DNA of 64,000 nt from Parafrankia irregularis. GTDB taxonomy: Bacteria > Actinomycetota > Actinomycetes > Frankiales > Frankiaceae. This document shows positions 48,253 through 56,785 of the stretch, in pieces; the stretch's first letter is position 1, and each line of letters opens with the position of its first letter. A program made the translations under genes and the position numbers. Location of the stretch: contig NZ_FAOZ01000001.1 in NCBI RefSeq assembly GCF_001536285.1, positions 124,001 to 188,000 of the forward strand. Direction: 5' to 3'. The notes beneath the pieces were generated by a model. The model searched no databases and was not told the DNA's origin. It saw only the letters and a list, made by a program, of their open reading frames with translations.

Positions 48253-49248
48253 CTACCAGGCGAAATGCTCGGGGGCCGTCCGGTAGCCCGGGAAAATCTC
48301 GTCCAGCCGGGCCAGCGCCTTCTCGTCCAGGCGTACGTCGAGTGCCCGGACGGCGTCGTCGAGGTGCTGCGGGACGCGCGGGCCGACGATCGGCGCCGTG
48401 ACGGCCGGCTGGTGGAGCAGCCAGGCGAGCGCGACGTCACCAGGCTCGTGACCAAGCTCGGCGGCGAAGTCCTCGTAGGCCTCGATCTGCGGGCGCCTGG
48501 CCTCCAGGGCCGTCGCGGCCCGGCCTTCCAGTCGCCGCCTGCCCTCGCGCTCCTTGCGGAGCACGCCGCCGAGGAGCCCGCTCTGCAACGGCGACCACGG
48601 GAGGATGCCCACGCCGTAGTGCTGTGCCGCGGGCAGCACCTCCAACTCGACCTCACGGGTGAGCAGGTTGTAGATCGGCTGCTCACTGACCAGGCCGAAC
48701 GTCCCGCGCCGGGCCGCCGCGCTCTGCGCCTGGGCAATGTGCCAGCCCGCGAAGTTGCTGCTGCCGACGTAGAGAATCTTGCCGGCCGCGACGGCGACGT
48801 CGACGGCCTGCCAGATCTCGTCCCACGGGGTGCCGCGGTCCACGTGGTGGAACTGGTAGAGGTCGATGTGGTCGGTCTGCAGGCGGGCCAGGCTCGCGTC
48901 CAGGGCGCGGCGGATGTTGAGCGCCGACAGCTTGCCCTCGTTGGGCCACTCCCCCATGGGGCCGTAGACCTTGGTGGCCAGCACCGTGCGCTCCCGGCGC
49001 CCACCGCCCTGCGCGAACCAGCGGCCAATGATCGACTCGGTGTGGCCCGGGCCCTCGCCCTGACCTGACACGCCGGCCGAGCGCAGGCCATAGACGTTGG
49101 CCGTGTCGAAGAAGTTGATGCCGTACTCGTGCGCCGAATCCATGATCTTGTGAGCATCGGCCTCGTCGGTAAGCGGACCGAAGTTCATCGTGCCGAGACA
49201 CAGGCGCGAGACAGACAGTCCGGAACGGCCGAGATGAGTGAACTGCAT
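48253..49248 (-). CDS. aldo/keto reductase
   Basis: This 331-aa NADPH-dependent TIM-barrel oxidoreductase has SVSRLCLGTMNFGPLTDEAD, then GINFFDTANVYG (catalytic Asp and Tyr), KVYGPMGEWPNEG (catalytic Lys) and LQTDHIDLYQFHHVDRGTPW (catalytic His). NFAGWHIAQA and LPWSPLQSGLLGG follow as in the YghZ/Tas-like AKR group. The ATG at 49248 gives the standard N-terminus MQFTHLGRSG. The C-terminus ends GYRTAPEHFAW. A fossil of a paralogue's 3' end lies at 54400-54523. Confidence 0.9.
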   Translation of the reverse strand: MQFTHLGRSGLSVSRLCLGTMNFGPLTDEADAHKIMDSAHEYGINFFDTANVYGLRSAGVSGQGEGPGHTESIIGRWFAQGGGRRERTVLATKVYGPMGEWPNEGKLSALNIRRALDASLARLQTDHIDLYQFHHVDRGTPWDEIWQAVDVAVAAGKILYVGSSNFAGWHIAQAQSAAARRGTFGLVSEQPIYNLLTREVELEVLPAAQHYGVGILPWSPLQSGLLGGVLRKEREGRRRLEGRAATALEARRPQIEAYEDFAAELGHEPGDVALAWLLHQPAVTAPIVGPRVPQHLDDAVRALDVRLDEKALARLDEIFPGYRTAPEHFAW

Positions 49249-49449
49249 CCTGGGCGAAGTCCTCTCCGATGAGGGATCGCTCGGCGCCAGGCTCAGACGG
49301 GCGCCGCGCTGGCCTTTCCAGTCTCCACCTCCACGTGGGCCCCAGGTCAAGCCCAGCACGGCCGTCAGCATCGGTGGCCACGTCAGGAAGGCATTTCCCG
49401 CAGCGGTACGCGGCTTGACCCTGCCGCTCCGGAGGAATTGAGTTGGGCC

Positions 49450-49640
49450 ATGGTCAGGACGAGCGTGGCTCAGACCATGTGGCGGCTGTTCGAGCCCGTG
49501 CACGCCATCACCTGTTTCGCACCACCCCCAGCCTGGCCGCGTGGGAGGACGCGGGGTTGCGGGAGTACTGGCGCGGCTGTTTCGCCGGCCGGGCGGCGCC
49601 CATGGGGCAGGTCGGGGCCGGTCCATCCAGGCCGCCCAGC
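49450..49640 (+). pseudogene. frameshifted N-terminal fragment of an SCO6745-type protein
   Basis: From ATG 49450 one frame reads VAQTMWRLFEPVHAITCFA. The homology then continues in another frame as SLAAWEDAGLREYWRGCFAG and RAAPMGQVGAGP. Together these are the first ~60 residues of a widespread actinobacterial family (W-R-FEPVHAVTYFAPE ... GLRGFWMGYFAGRAAPLG). A one-base indel in the C-run near 49517-49528 breaks the frame, and the rest of the gene is missing, replaced by the 3' end of the FMN reductase gene. GGAGGA precedes the ATG by 12-17 bases. Confidence 0.65.
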
Positions 49641-49648
49641 ACCGGCGA

Positions 49649-50182
49649 TCAGGCGGGCGCGGCGGCCTGTCGGGCGACAAGCTCAAGCACTTCACGCAGG
49701 GCGCCCCGCACCCGTTCGTCGCCGACGAGCCCATCCGGCCCCACCACATCCCGCCCCACCACGATGCGCACCGGGCTGGGCACTGCGACGACCGCGCCGA
49801 CGTAACCCAGCACCGTGGCCAGCGCCGCGTCCGCACCACCCCCTCGGCCCTCGGTAGCCACATTGACCCAGGCAACCGGCTTGCCGTACAGCTCACCGCC
49901 CCCAACCGTCCAGTCGAGCAGGTTCTTCAGGCTGCCCGGCAACGACCCCGCATATTCCGGCGTGCAGAACAGCACCGCGTCCACCGCGTCGAGGTGCTGC
50001 CTCAGTTTCGCCACCGCGGGGTGAACCGGCTCCTGGTCGCCGGGAACGAATGCCGGCAACTGCGCCAGTCCCCGGTAGAGGTCGGCGATGACGCCGTCGG
50101 GGGCGACGGCCTGGGCGGTTCGCAACGCGGCCGTATTCGTCGAGCCGCTACGCGTGCTACCGGAAACGAGCAGGATCCTCAT
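49649..50182 (-). CDS. NADPH-dependent FMN reductase (flavodoxin fold)
   Basis: In this 177-aa protein MRILLVSGSTRSGSTNTAAL is the FMN phosphate-binding loop (GSxRxxS). DAVLFCTPEYAGSLPGSLKN with LLDW contains the TPEY-G-P--LKN-LDW signature of the SsuE/chromate-reductase-like family. ATG 50182 was chosen for the standard N-terminus; an ATG at 50374 would add a meaningless leader. It supplies reduced flavin or reduces quinones. No operon partner. Confidence 0.88.
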   Translation of the reverse strand: MRILLVSGSTRSGSTNTAALRTAQAVAPDGVIADLYRGLAQLPAFVPGDQEPVHPAVAKLRQHLDAVDAVLFCTPEYAGSLPGSLKNLLDWTVGGGELYGKPVAWVNVATEGRGGGADAALATVLGYVGAVVAVPSPVRIVVGRDVVGPDGLVGDERVRGALREVLELVARQAAAPA

Positions 50183-50481
50183 CTGAACGCCCACCCGCCA
50201 CGCCCCTTCGTGCCGCTTGGGACAACACGCTTCCGTACGGCCAACACTCGCACCGAGCCGGTTACACCGGATGGCATCGATCCTGCCCTGTCCGCCGGCG
50301 ACACGCCCCCCGCGCCTCGTTCCGGCCTCAGGCGCCGCTGGTGTCCCTGCGCCCGAGGTTCTCCCGCGGTTCACCGGCCGCGGACAGGGCTCGGAACGCG
50401 ACCGCTTTCCGTGATCGCCGTACTGGCCGATCCGTCGGCTACCAGGAACCAGCGACTCAGGAGACCAGGCGGCTCAGGAGA

Positions 50482-51963
50482 CTAGGAACGCAGGGTGGGA
50501 ACGGTCAGAGCTTGGGCGCGGGCCGCGGTGGCGAGCAGGGCCTGGGCCGTCGACGCGAGGCCCGCGACCATCGCGACGAGGATCCGTGGGTCGTTCTGAT
50601 CGCCCCAATCGTCGACGGCGGTGTGCGCGTGCGCGGTCGTGAGGTCGACCGTCACCGAACCGGGGCCGTCGCCCTCGCCGTTGCCGAACCCACTCGTCAG
50701 AAGGCTTCGCGCGGTGTCGGCGATGCCGCGGGCGACGAAGTCACGGGCCGACGGCCGATCCTCGCCCTCGCCCTCGCCGGCGTTGCCGTAGCGGTCCAGC
50801 AGCGAGCCGGCGAGGCCGTGCGGGCGCCGCGGCGACTCACTCGCATCGTCCGGCGGCATGCCACCGTCATCCCCACCGCCGCCGTCCCCACCACCGCCGT
50901 CCCCACCACCGTCGTCCCCGCCGCCTCCGTCGTCCCCGCCGCCTCCGTCTCCCTCACCATCGTCGCCACCGCCGCCGCCACCGTTTCCGCCACCACCGGC
51001 GTTGTCTCCCCCACCGGCGCCAGCGGTGGAGCTGTCGCTGATCGCCTCGCCGTTCCGGTCGAGAACGGTCGTATGCCGGTAAACGGTGCCGTCCTCGCCT
51101 TTCGAGGTGGTCTCGATGGTTGTCTCGCCGGTGGTTTCGTCCTGGGTGACCTTCGTTTCGCTCTCGTTCTTCCCGTCGGTCGAGTAGGAGCTTTTCTGCT
51201 CCGATGTGACGTTTCCGTTCACGTCGCGGTGGACGTCGGTGCGGACCGTCGTCGTGGTTCCCGAGTCGCGGTCCTTCCAGGTCGTCTCGGTAGCCGTGTC
51301 CGTTCCGCCACCCGGGGACGGCGTGGTGACCGTCTTCGTCGTCCTGTCGACGGTGTGCCCGTCACTGTCGACGTAGGTCTTCGTGTCCGTGTCCTGGCGG
51401 ACTACCAGGTTCCCCTGGGCATCGCGCTGCTCACGGGACTCGCTGACCGAACCGTCCGGGCGCTCGGTCCGCTCCTTCGTGCCCTTCACACCGTTCGGCG
51501 AGACGACGGTGGTACTGGTTCGGACGCTGCCGTCGGGCTGGCGGACCGGACCCGTGGTCGTGACCGTCGGACGGGCGTCGCCCATGGTGACGGCGAGGTC
51601 GGGGAAGGCTCCAGGAGCGGTTCTGCCGGCCACGGCCCAGCCGCCCGTCTCGGCCGTCCAGCTCGCCGTCCCGTCCGGGCCGAACGTCGCCGTGCCACGG
51701 CCCGTCACCCGTTCGCCGCTTCGACGGGTCCAGCTCGTCTCCGTGTCATGCGGGCCGACCGCACGGGCGACGGTCACGAGCGTCGCCGCCGGCGCGCCCC
51801 AGCGGCCCGGAGCCAGCTCGACCTCGGTCTGTGACCAGCCGGAGCCGTCGGTCACTGCCACGCTGACGCCGTGGTGGCTCGTCTCGACGACCGCGTACCG
51901 CTGGCCGGTCCCGTCGGTCAGGACGGCCGTCAGGCGGCCGTTCGAGCGCAGTGCCAGCCTCAT
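50482..51963 (-). CDS. large repetitive hypothetical protein with Gly/Asp-rich linker
   Basis: This is a 493-aa protein. The N-terminal ~300 residues are rich in Thr/Ser/Asp/Gly with a beta-strand rhythm of short self-similar units (GTATFGPDGTASWTAETGGW, VRTSTTVVSPNGVKGTKE, RTTKTVTTPSPGGGTD, QKSSYSTDGKNESETK), resembling YD/RHS-like or adhesin-like beta repeats. A ~65-residue Gly/Asp run (GGGGDDGGGGDDGGGDGGGG) follows. The C-terminal ~110 residues are helical and ordered (LLDRYGNAGEGEGEDRPSAR, DPRILVAMVAGLASTAQALL). No signal peptide. Starts by ATGA overlap with the upstream gene, so both are coupled. Function unknown. Confidence 0.65.
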   Translation of the reverse strand: MRLALRSNGRLTAVLTDGTGQRYAVVETSHHGVSVAVTDGSGWSQTEVELAPGRWGAPAATLVTVARAVGPHDTETSWTRRSGERVTGRGTATFGPDGTASWTAETGGWAVAGRTAPGAFPDLAVTMGDARPTVTTTGPVRQPDGSVRTSTTVVSPNGVKGTKERTERPDGSVSESREQRDAQGNLVVRQDTDTKTYVDSDGHTVDRTTKTVTTPSPGGGTDTATETTWKDRDSGTTTTVRTDVHRDVNGNVTSEQKSSYSTDGKNESETKVTQDETTGETTIETTSKGEDGTVYRHTTVLDRNGEAISDSSTAGAGGGDNAGGGGNGGGGGGDDGEGDGGGGDDGGGGDDGGGDGGGGDGGGGDDGGMPPDDASESPRRPHGLAGSLLDRYGNAGEGEGEDRPSARDFVARGIADTARSLLTSGFGNGEGDGPGSVTVDLTTAHAHTAVDDWGDQNDPRILVAMVAGLASTAQALLATAARAQALTVPTLRS

Positions 51964-54188
51964 GCCGTCCGGCTCCCGTTCCCGAAGGGGATCGCGACGA
52001 CGAGTCGGTCGTCATGGATCGCGGCCACCCGGCCGTCGCGGAGCGTCACGCTGAACGGCGGGGGCTCGGCGCCCGCGGGCGCCTCACGCGGGCCGGCTCC
52101 CGCCACCTCACGGACCTCACCCGTCGGCGACCAGACGGTCAGGCCGCCGTCGACGGTGCGCACACCGACCCCGTCCTCGATGCGGAACAGGCTCGCCGCG
52201 GGCGCGGGCAGCGCGACGACCTGGGTCGGCAGCAGCCAGCGCTGGATCAGCCGGGCCCCGTCCGGGGCGGCCGGCAGGTCATGCTCGAGCGTGAGCTCGG
52301 TGGCGGCATCCGTGACGAGTTCTATCGCCACGGCAGTGCCGTCCGCGGGTGAGAGCGCCGCCAGCCTGCGGTCGTCCGCACCGTCGCGGTGGCCGGTGAC
52401 GGTGACGGTCGCGCCCCCGGGGATCTCGCTCACGGCCAGCTGCCAGTGCCGCAGAGCGTCCACGCCGTAGGTGAACGGAGGCGGGTCGACGAGCCAGCCG
52501 ATCCTGATCCGCGGGTCGCGCCAGTCCCGGCCGAACCGGCGACACTGGTCGACGGCCAGGATCTTGACTCGGACAGGGTCCGGGGCGGGAGGCGGAGCGG
52601 GGACCGGTCCGGTCCCTATCGGTTTGCCGGACGGCGAGCGCAGGTAGCCCGTCAGGTCGTAGCGGCGGATGCCCGCCGAGGTGTGCAGGAACGCCCGTCC
52701 GACGGACCCGGCAGCCGCTGGATTCCCCACGATGGCGATGCGTTGTTCGGGCCGCGCGCTCCACCCGTCGAACTGGAGCTCCCAGCCCTCTGCGGGCAGG
52801 ACCGTGCTGGAGCGGAACACCGCAACCGGGACGTGCATGACCAAGGTGGCCAGGGCCATCGCGTCGTCGGTGACCCGGACGTTGGGAACCTCGAACGTCT
52901 GTTTCCAGCCTCCGCCGTGTTCGCAGGTGACGCCGCCGACCCAGTCGCCCTGCAGCTGTCCCAACGGTTCGGCCGCCGGGGCGAAGGTCGCCCGGTGGTT
53001 GATGCCGAACGGGACGCCCAGCTTTCCCGAGACGACGAGGCCGTCAGGCCCGGCCGACGCGGCCTCGATGAGGGCGGTCGGCAGCGGGGCGGGCAGGCCC
53101 TGGGTTCCCTCATAGGTCGCCGAAGAGTCGTCGCTCGCGACCTCCCGCAGGTCGCCGCGTGAGTCGCCACCCGTCACCTGGTTGCGCACCCCGTCGGCGA
53201 TCATCGAGCCGACGAGGCTCAGGCTCAGTGCGGCGAACGCTATCGCGGGGACAGGGTTGACCACCGCCAGCAGGAGGGTGAGCGGGCCGCCCTTGGCCGC
53301 CCAGCATCGAAACGAGTCCCAGTCCGACGCGTTCGCGGCTATCACGAGCCGCGTGGTCAGGCTCTTCGCCTCGATATCGGGAACCAGCGCCAGCCGCGCG
53401 GTGACGTCGACCGAGAGGTCGACATCACCGAACGGGCCGGAACAGGCCTTGAGCTTCTTGACACCGAATCCGCCGACTACGCCCCAGTCGCCGGTCCCGA
53501 AGGGGCCGAGGGGCTGCCAGGTGGCTACCGGCTGCTCCTCGACGGCCATTCCCGCACCGAAGTCCGCGATCGCGGTCTTCAGCGCGGTGAGCAGCTGTTC
53601 CCGGAACACCTCGCCAGAGATACGGATGCACCATTCGGCCCCGTCGAGCGCTACCACGCGGTCGGCTGTCGGCGCGGTGAGCTCGCCGGGATCGCCGGTC
53701 ACGAACCGGATGGTCACGGCCTGGTCGCTGGCGAGCACCGCGGCGCCGACCACCTTGACGCCGGCGGGCACCGGGAAGTCGCGGCGCGCGATGCCCAGCG
53801 AGAAGGCCGGCTCCGACGGCGGCCGGCCGGGAATCGCGAGCGCGACGAGGTCGATCCGCAGGTGCTGCAGCGCACCTTCGCCGGGGACGGCAGTCACGGT
53901 GAGGGTGGCCGTCCCGGTGGTCTTCGTCATGGCGGCGGGGTCGGCATCCAGCTCGGCGATCGACACATGGCTGATGGTCACGTCCGCCGTCAGGAGGAGG
54001 ACGCCGAAACGCGCCGGCACGCCCGGCGCGGACGAGACGATGGTCGGCAGGCCCCAGTCGAGCCGGGCGATCAGCCGGTCATGACCGAGCACCGCGAGCG
54101 AGCCGGTCGGCAACCCCTCGATCAGCATCAGGCACTGGGCAAGCGCGGAAAACTGGTTTCTTGTGAACTCGGCCTCAATGACGCCCAT
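51960..54188 (-). CDS. large hypothetical protein, 742 aa, partner of the repetitive protein
   Basis: A long beta-rich protein without recognised domains. MGVIEAEFTRNQFSALAQCL starts it; one strongly hydrophobic stretch (PLTLLLAVVNPVPAIAFAAL, then SLSLVG) lies near residue 310-335 and could insert in a membrane. No Cys cluster or catalytic motif is visible. ATG 54188 has GAGGA upstream; ATG 54305 is less likely. The downstream repetitive gene is translationally coupled (ATGA), so they probably form one system. Size and pairing recall secreted or surface assemblies, but no secretion signal is visible. Confidence 0.62.
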   Translation of the reverse strand: MGVIEAEFTRNQFSALAQCLMLIEGLPTGSLAVLGHDRLIARLDWGLPTIVSSAPGVPARFGVLLLTADVTISHVSIAELDADPAAMTKTTGTATLTVTAVPGEGALQHLRIDLVALAIPGRPPSEPAFSLGIARRDFPVPAGVKVVGAAVLASDQAVTIRFVTGDPGELTAPTADRVVALDGAEWCIRISGEVFREQLLTALKTAIADFGAGMAVEEQPVATWQPLGPFGTGDWGVVGGFGVKKLKACSGPFGDVDLSVDVTARLALVPDIEAKSLTTRLVIAANASDWDSFRCWAAKGGPLTLLLAVVNPVPAIAFAALSLSLVGSMIADGVRNQVTGGDSRGDLREVASDDSSATYEGTQGLPAPLPTALIEAASAGPDGLVVSGKLGVPFGINHRATFAPAAEPLGQLQGDWVGGVTCEHGGGWKQTFEVPNVRVTDDAMALATLVMHVPVAVFRSSTVLPAEGWELQFDGWSARPEQRIAIVGNPAAAGSVGRAFLHTSAGIRRYDLTGYLRSPSGKPIGTGPVPAPPPAPDPVRVKILAVDQCRRFGRDWRDPRIRIGWLVDPPPFTYGVDALRHWQLAVSEIPGGATVTVTGHRDGADDRRLAALSPADGTAVAIELVTDAATELTLEHDLPAAPDGARLIQRWLLPTQVVALPAPAASLFRIEDGVGVRTVDGGLTVWSPTGEVREVAGAGPREAPAGAEPPPFSVTLRDGRVAAIHDDRLVVAIPFGNGSRTA

Positions 54189-54399
54189 GCCCGTTTTCCT
54201 CATTCCCCGTTGTACGCGCCCGCCCGCCGGAAACACACGAAGGCAGGCCGAAAGAAAGTCCCGTGACACCGCCGCGATGTCGGCCTCAAAATGCCGGCCG
54301 GGCACCGACGATACCGCTGGAAAAAGTCGGCGACCCCAGCATTGTCGGTATACCGACCAATGTCAGCGAGTCGCGCCTGGCCGCTGACGGTTGACGGCC

Positions 54400-54523
54400 C
54401 GGCCGGCGGTGACGCGGCACGACCGCGTTGCACGAACCTGCCCAGATGGACCGTGCCGCAATGACTGACCCGGAAGGCGACCTTCGCCGGCTACCACGCG
54501 AAGTACTCGGGGGCCGTCCGGTA
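54400..54523 (-). pseudogene. 3'-end fossil of an aldo/keto reductase paralogue
   Basis: On the minus strand 54523-54491 encodes YRTAPEYFAW followed by a stop, almost identical to the end of the live aldo/keto reductase (YRTAPEHFAW, 48253). The similarity continues past the stop codon into 54400-54490, which matches 48159-48252. No upstream part of the gene remains. Confidence 0.7.
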
Positions 54524-54680
54524 CGGCCTGACGACCGACGAACCGCCCCGCAACGGGTTGTTCCGGATCACGCGGGCATCAGGCCGTGTTCCGGCGGCCG
54601 CCTTCTCGCCAACCGCGGGTCAGAGGTCAACAAGTTGTGATGAAACTCGTTCAGCCACACCCCGACCAAAGGAGTCGACC

Positions 54681-55106
54681 ATCGCCACGATCCAGCACGA
54701 AGTCGCTGTCGCCCTGCCTCCGCGGGAGGTGTGGGACGTCCTGCGCGACGTGGGAGCTGTGCATCGGCGACTGCTGCCGGGACGGGTGCTGGACGTCCAC
54801 CTCGACGGGGACGTGAGAACGCTGACCATGCCGGACGGACACCTGGTGCGGGAGCTCATCGTCACCGTTGACGACAGAGCACGCCGGCTCGTCTACGCGG
54901 TCATCGAAGGAGCTCGTCCGCCGCTGTGCCACCATCAGGCGTCCTTCCAGGTCCTGCCCGACGGCGATGGGCACAGCAGACTTCGATGGACCACGGACCT
55001 CCTCCCCGAAAGCCTGGCGAGCCTGATCGAGGCCCGCACCGGCCACGGCATCAGGGAGATGAAGGAGGTACTCGAACAGTCCGCCGCCACCGCTCTGGAC
55101 CGTTGA
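54681..55106 (+). CDS. SRPBCC-family protein with apparent AUC start codon
   Basis: This is a ~141-aa START/Bet-v1-fold (polyketide cyclase/dehydrase-like) protein: TIQHEVAVALPPREVWDVLR, HRRLLPGRVLDVHLDGDVRT, RARRLVYAVIEGARPPLCHH and LRWTTDLLPESLASLIEART. Relatives start MATI-HEV. Here the Met position is ATC (54681), preceded by a well-placed AAAGGAG (54668-54674, six-base spacer). No ATG or GTG exists in frame upstream; only a TTG at 54558 would give a longer protein with an unrelated leader. Either AUC is used as a rare start or a point mutation has crippled the gene. Confidence 0.7.
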   Translation: MATIQHEVAVALPPREVWDVLRDVGAVHRRLLPGRVLDVHLDGDVRTLTMPDGHLVRELIVTVDDRARRLVYAVIEGARPPLCHHQASFQVLPDGDGHSRLRWTTDLLPESLASLIEARTGHGIREMKEVLEQSAATALDR

Positions 55107-55115
55107 CCCCCGAGA

Positions 55116-55268
55116 TCACGCGGGCATCAGACTCGCCGCGACCCTGGCCCCGAGCTCCCAGCACGCCTCACGGCCCGCGGCGTCCACTCTCCGGTGATCG
55201 ACAGTGGATCTCGCAGACGCTTCCACCGCAGACCGGTGGCGATGGCCTCGACCCCACGGATCACGCCC
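55116..55268 (-). pseudogene. C-terminal remnant of a flavodoxin-like gene (copy A)
   Basis: Minus-strand translation begins VIRGVEAIATGLRWKRLRDP, then LSIT. A one-base deletion relative to copy C (near 55176-55180) shifts the frame before DAAGREACWELGARVAASLM and a stop at 55116. It corresponds to the last ~50 residues of the family found again at 61952-62215. Confidence 0.65.
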
Positions 55269-55274
55269 GTCCGC

Positions 55275-55820
55275 CTAGATCACATCGCCCGGCGCCACGT
55301 CTGACGTGGGCGATCCGGGCGATCCGGGCGTCGTCGCCGATCCCGGCGTCGTCGCCGACGCGGCGGCGTCGAGGGCCTCGGACTCCTCCTGGACGAGCCG
55401 CGCGGTCTGAGCCCTGAGGACCTGGATCGTGTTGCGCAGATAGTCGACGATCGCGGCTGTCTGATGCTCGTCATACCGGGTCATGAACGCGCCCATCTCG
55501 CGGCCGAGCTCCGCGAAAATGCCGGTCAGGTCGGGTGCCCGCTGCGAGTCCGCGCGGACCAGCACGCGCCGGCGGTCCGCCGGGTCCGGAGTCCGCTGGA
55601 CGTAGCCGGCGCGTTCGAGACGGTCCACGATTCCGGTCACCGCGCTCGCCCCGACGCCGAGGGCGGGCGCGAGCGCACCGACGGGCATGGGCCCGGTCCG
55701 CACGATCACGCCGAGCGCCTTGTGCTCCGCCGCGCCCAGCCCGAGTCTGCGAGCGATCGCCTCGTGGAAGAGCACCACCGCGGTGCTCAGCTCCCATCCC
55801 AGTGTGTCGCCGTCCGTCAC
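55275..55820 (-). CDS. MarR-family regulator
   Basis: This is a ~181-aa protein. WELSTAVVLFHEAIARRLGL is the first dimer helix. AEHKALGVIVRTGPMPVGAL and ALGVGASAVTGIVDRLERAG give the recognition helix, and YVQRTPDPADRRRVLVRA the wing with DRR. The C-terminal ~25 residues are low-complexity (ATTPGSATTPGSPGSP), encoded by short direct repeats around 55314-55355. GTG 55820 has GGAGGAG upstream; ATG 55868 is an alternative. Divergent from a membrane-protein gene, with a palindrome at 55893. Confidence 0.85.
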   Translation of the reverse strand: MTDGDTLGWELSTAVVLFHEAIARRLGLGAAEHKALGVIVRTGPMPVGALAPALGVGASAVTGIVDRLERAGYVQRTPDPADRRRVLVRADSQRAPDLTGIFAELGREMGAFMTRYDEHQTAAIVDYLRNTIQVLRAQTARLVQEESEALDAAASATTPGSATTPGSPGSPTSDVAPGDVI

Positions 55821-55892
55821 GGCCCTCGACTCCTCCGGCACGCCTCCAGCATGACCTCCGCGGGCCACCCTTGCGCACGCACCCTAAAATAG

Positions 55893-55906
55893 TTCATGAT
55901 CGTGAA
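55893..55906. promoter_or_regulatory. MarR operator candidate
   Basis: TTCATGATCGTGAA is a 14-bp palindrome with one mismatched pair, followed by a further half-site AGTTCACG. It lies between the divergent marR (55820) and membrane-protein (55939) genes. Confidence 0.55.
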
Positions 55907-55938
55907 AAGTTCACGGGGATGAAAGAATGGGAGCTGGG

Positions 55939-56466
55939 ATGGCAACGGGACTCACGGTGAGTGGTCGCGCGCTGCGTTGGGCCGCACGCTGTTACCGCGA
56001 CGACGCGGCACTGCTGCTCGCCCTCGCGGCCGCCGCCTCGCTGCAGCGCTTCGGGTCGATCCGGTACGGCGACGAACTGCCCGCGGCGATCGGCCCGGCT
56101 GGCGAGGCCCTCACCGGCCTGACCCGTATCGCCGTGATCGCCGTCGCCCTGCGCGCGCTTGCCCGGGAGCCCGAGCTGGCCCCGCTGACACCCCGCGCGC
56201 GCCTTGACCTGTTCGGGTCGGCGGCGGGCGCCCGCTGGAGGGTGCTGGTCACGCCCGCCCTGCTGCTCGCCGCCGCTTTCGTGATCTTCGATGTCATCCC
56301 GAACGCCGCGATCACCCTGTGGGTCGAGCCAGTTGATCGCCGTGAGCTCATCCAGGCGATCCTGGTGGCTGTGAAGAATCCGACGGTGATCGTCCTGACC
56401 ATGCTCTGGATGGTCGGCCTGGCTCGCGAGCTCATGACCCAGCACCTTCACGCCGCCGCCCGCTGA
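55939..56466 (+). CDS. hypothetical membrane protein, ~175 aa
   Basis: Three to four hydrophobic segments (DDAALLLALAAAASLQ, TRIAVIAVALRALA, VLVTPALLLAAAFVIFDVIP, NPTVIVLTMLWMVGLARE). No family recognised. ATG 55939 follows GGGAG; ATG 55927 is also possible. Divergent from the MarR gene, so it is a likely target of that regulator. Confidence 0.62.
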   Translation: MATGLTVSGRALRWAARCYRDDAALLLALAAAASLQRFGSIRYGDELPAAIGPAGEALTGLTRIAVIAVALRALAREPELAPLTPRARLDLFGSAAGARWRVLVTPALLLAAAFVIFDVIPNAAITLWVEPVDRRELIQAILVAVKNPTVIVLTMLWMVGLARELMTQHLHAAAR

Positions 56467-56785
56467 AGCTCCCGATCATCGCCACGCTGCCGCGGTTCAT
56501 CGGCACCGAGCCGAGCGGTGTCGGCTCCGACATCGCGGCGATCTCCGTGGAGATCGTGCCGGTACAGGGGGTTCGCCTGGCTGATGGCGCCGTGCTCTGG
56601 GTGGCACAGACCAGCCCGGTCTTCGCGGCGCAGACAACGGCGGGCGGCTTCGCCTACGGCGTCGAGGCTGACGGTGTCAGCACCGTCGCGATCGAGCTGG
56701 CTACCGGCCAGAGGCACGGCCTGGGCATCAGGGCGCCCGTTCTCGCCGCCGGCGGCGGGCTGGCCCTCGCCGGCGGAGGAGAAGA
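56467..56785. other. region with a doubtful gene fragment
   Basis: A plus-strand frame (GTG 56547 to 56801) reads VRLADGAVLWVAQTSPVFAA and GVSTVAIELATGQRHGLG with protein-like composition. The same frame is open further upstream (LPRFIGTEPSGVGSD) without a start, so it may be a truncated gene. It overlaps the end of the next minus-strand gene and I do not call it. Confidence 0.3.
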
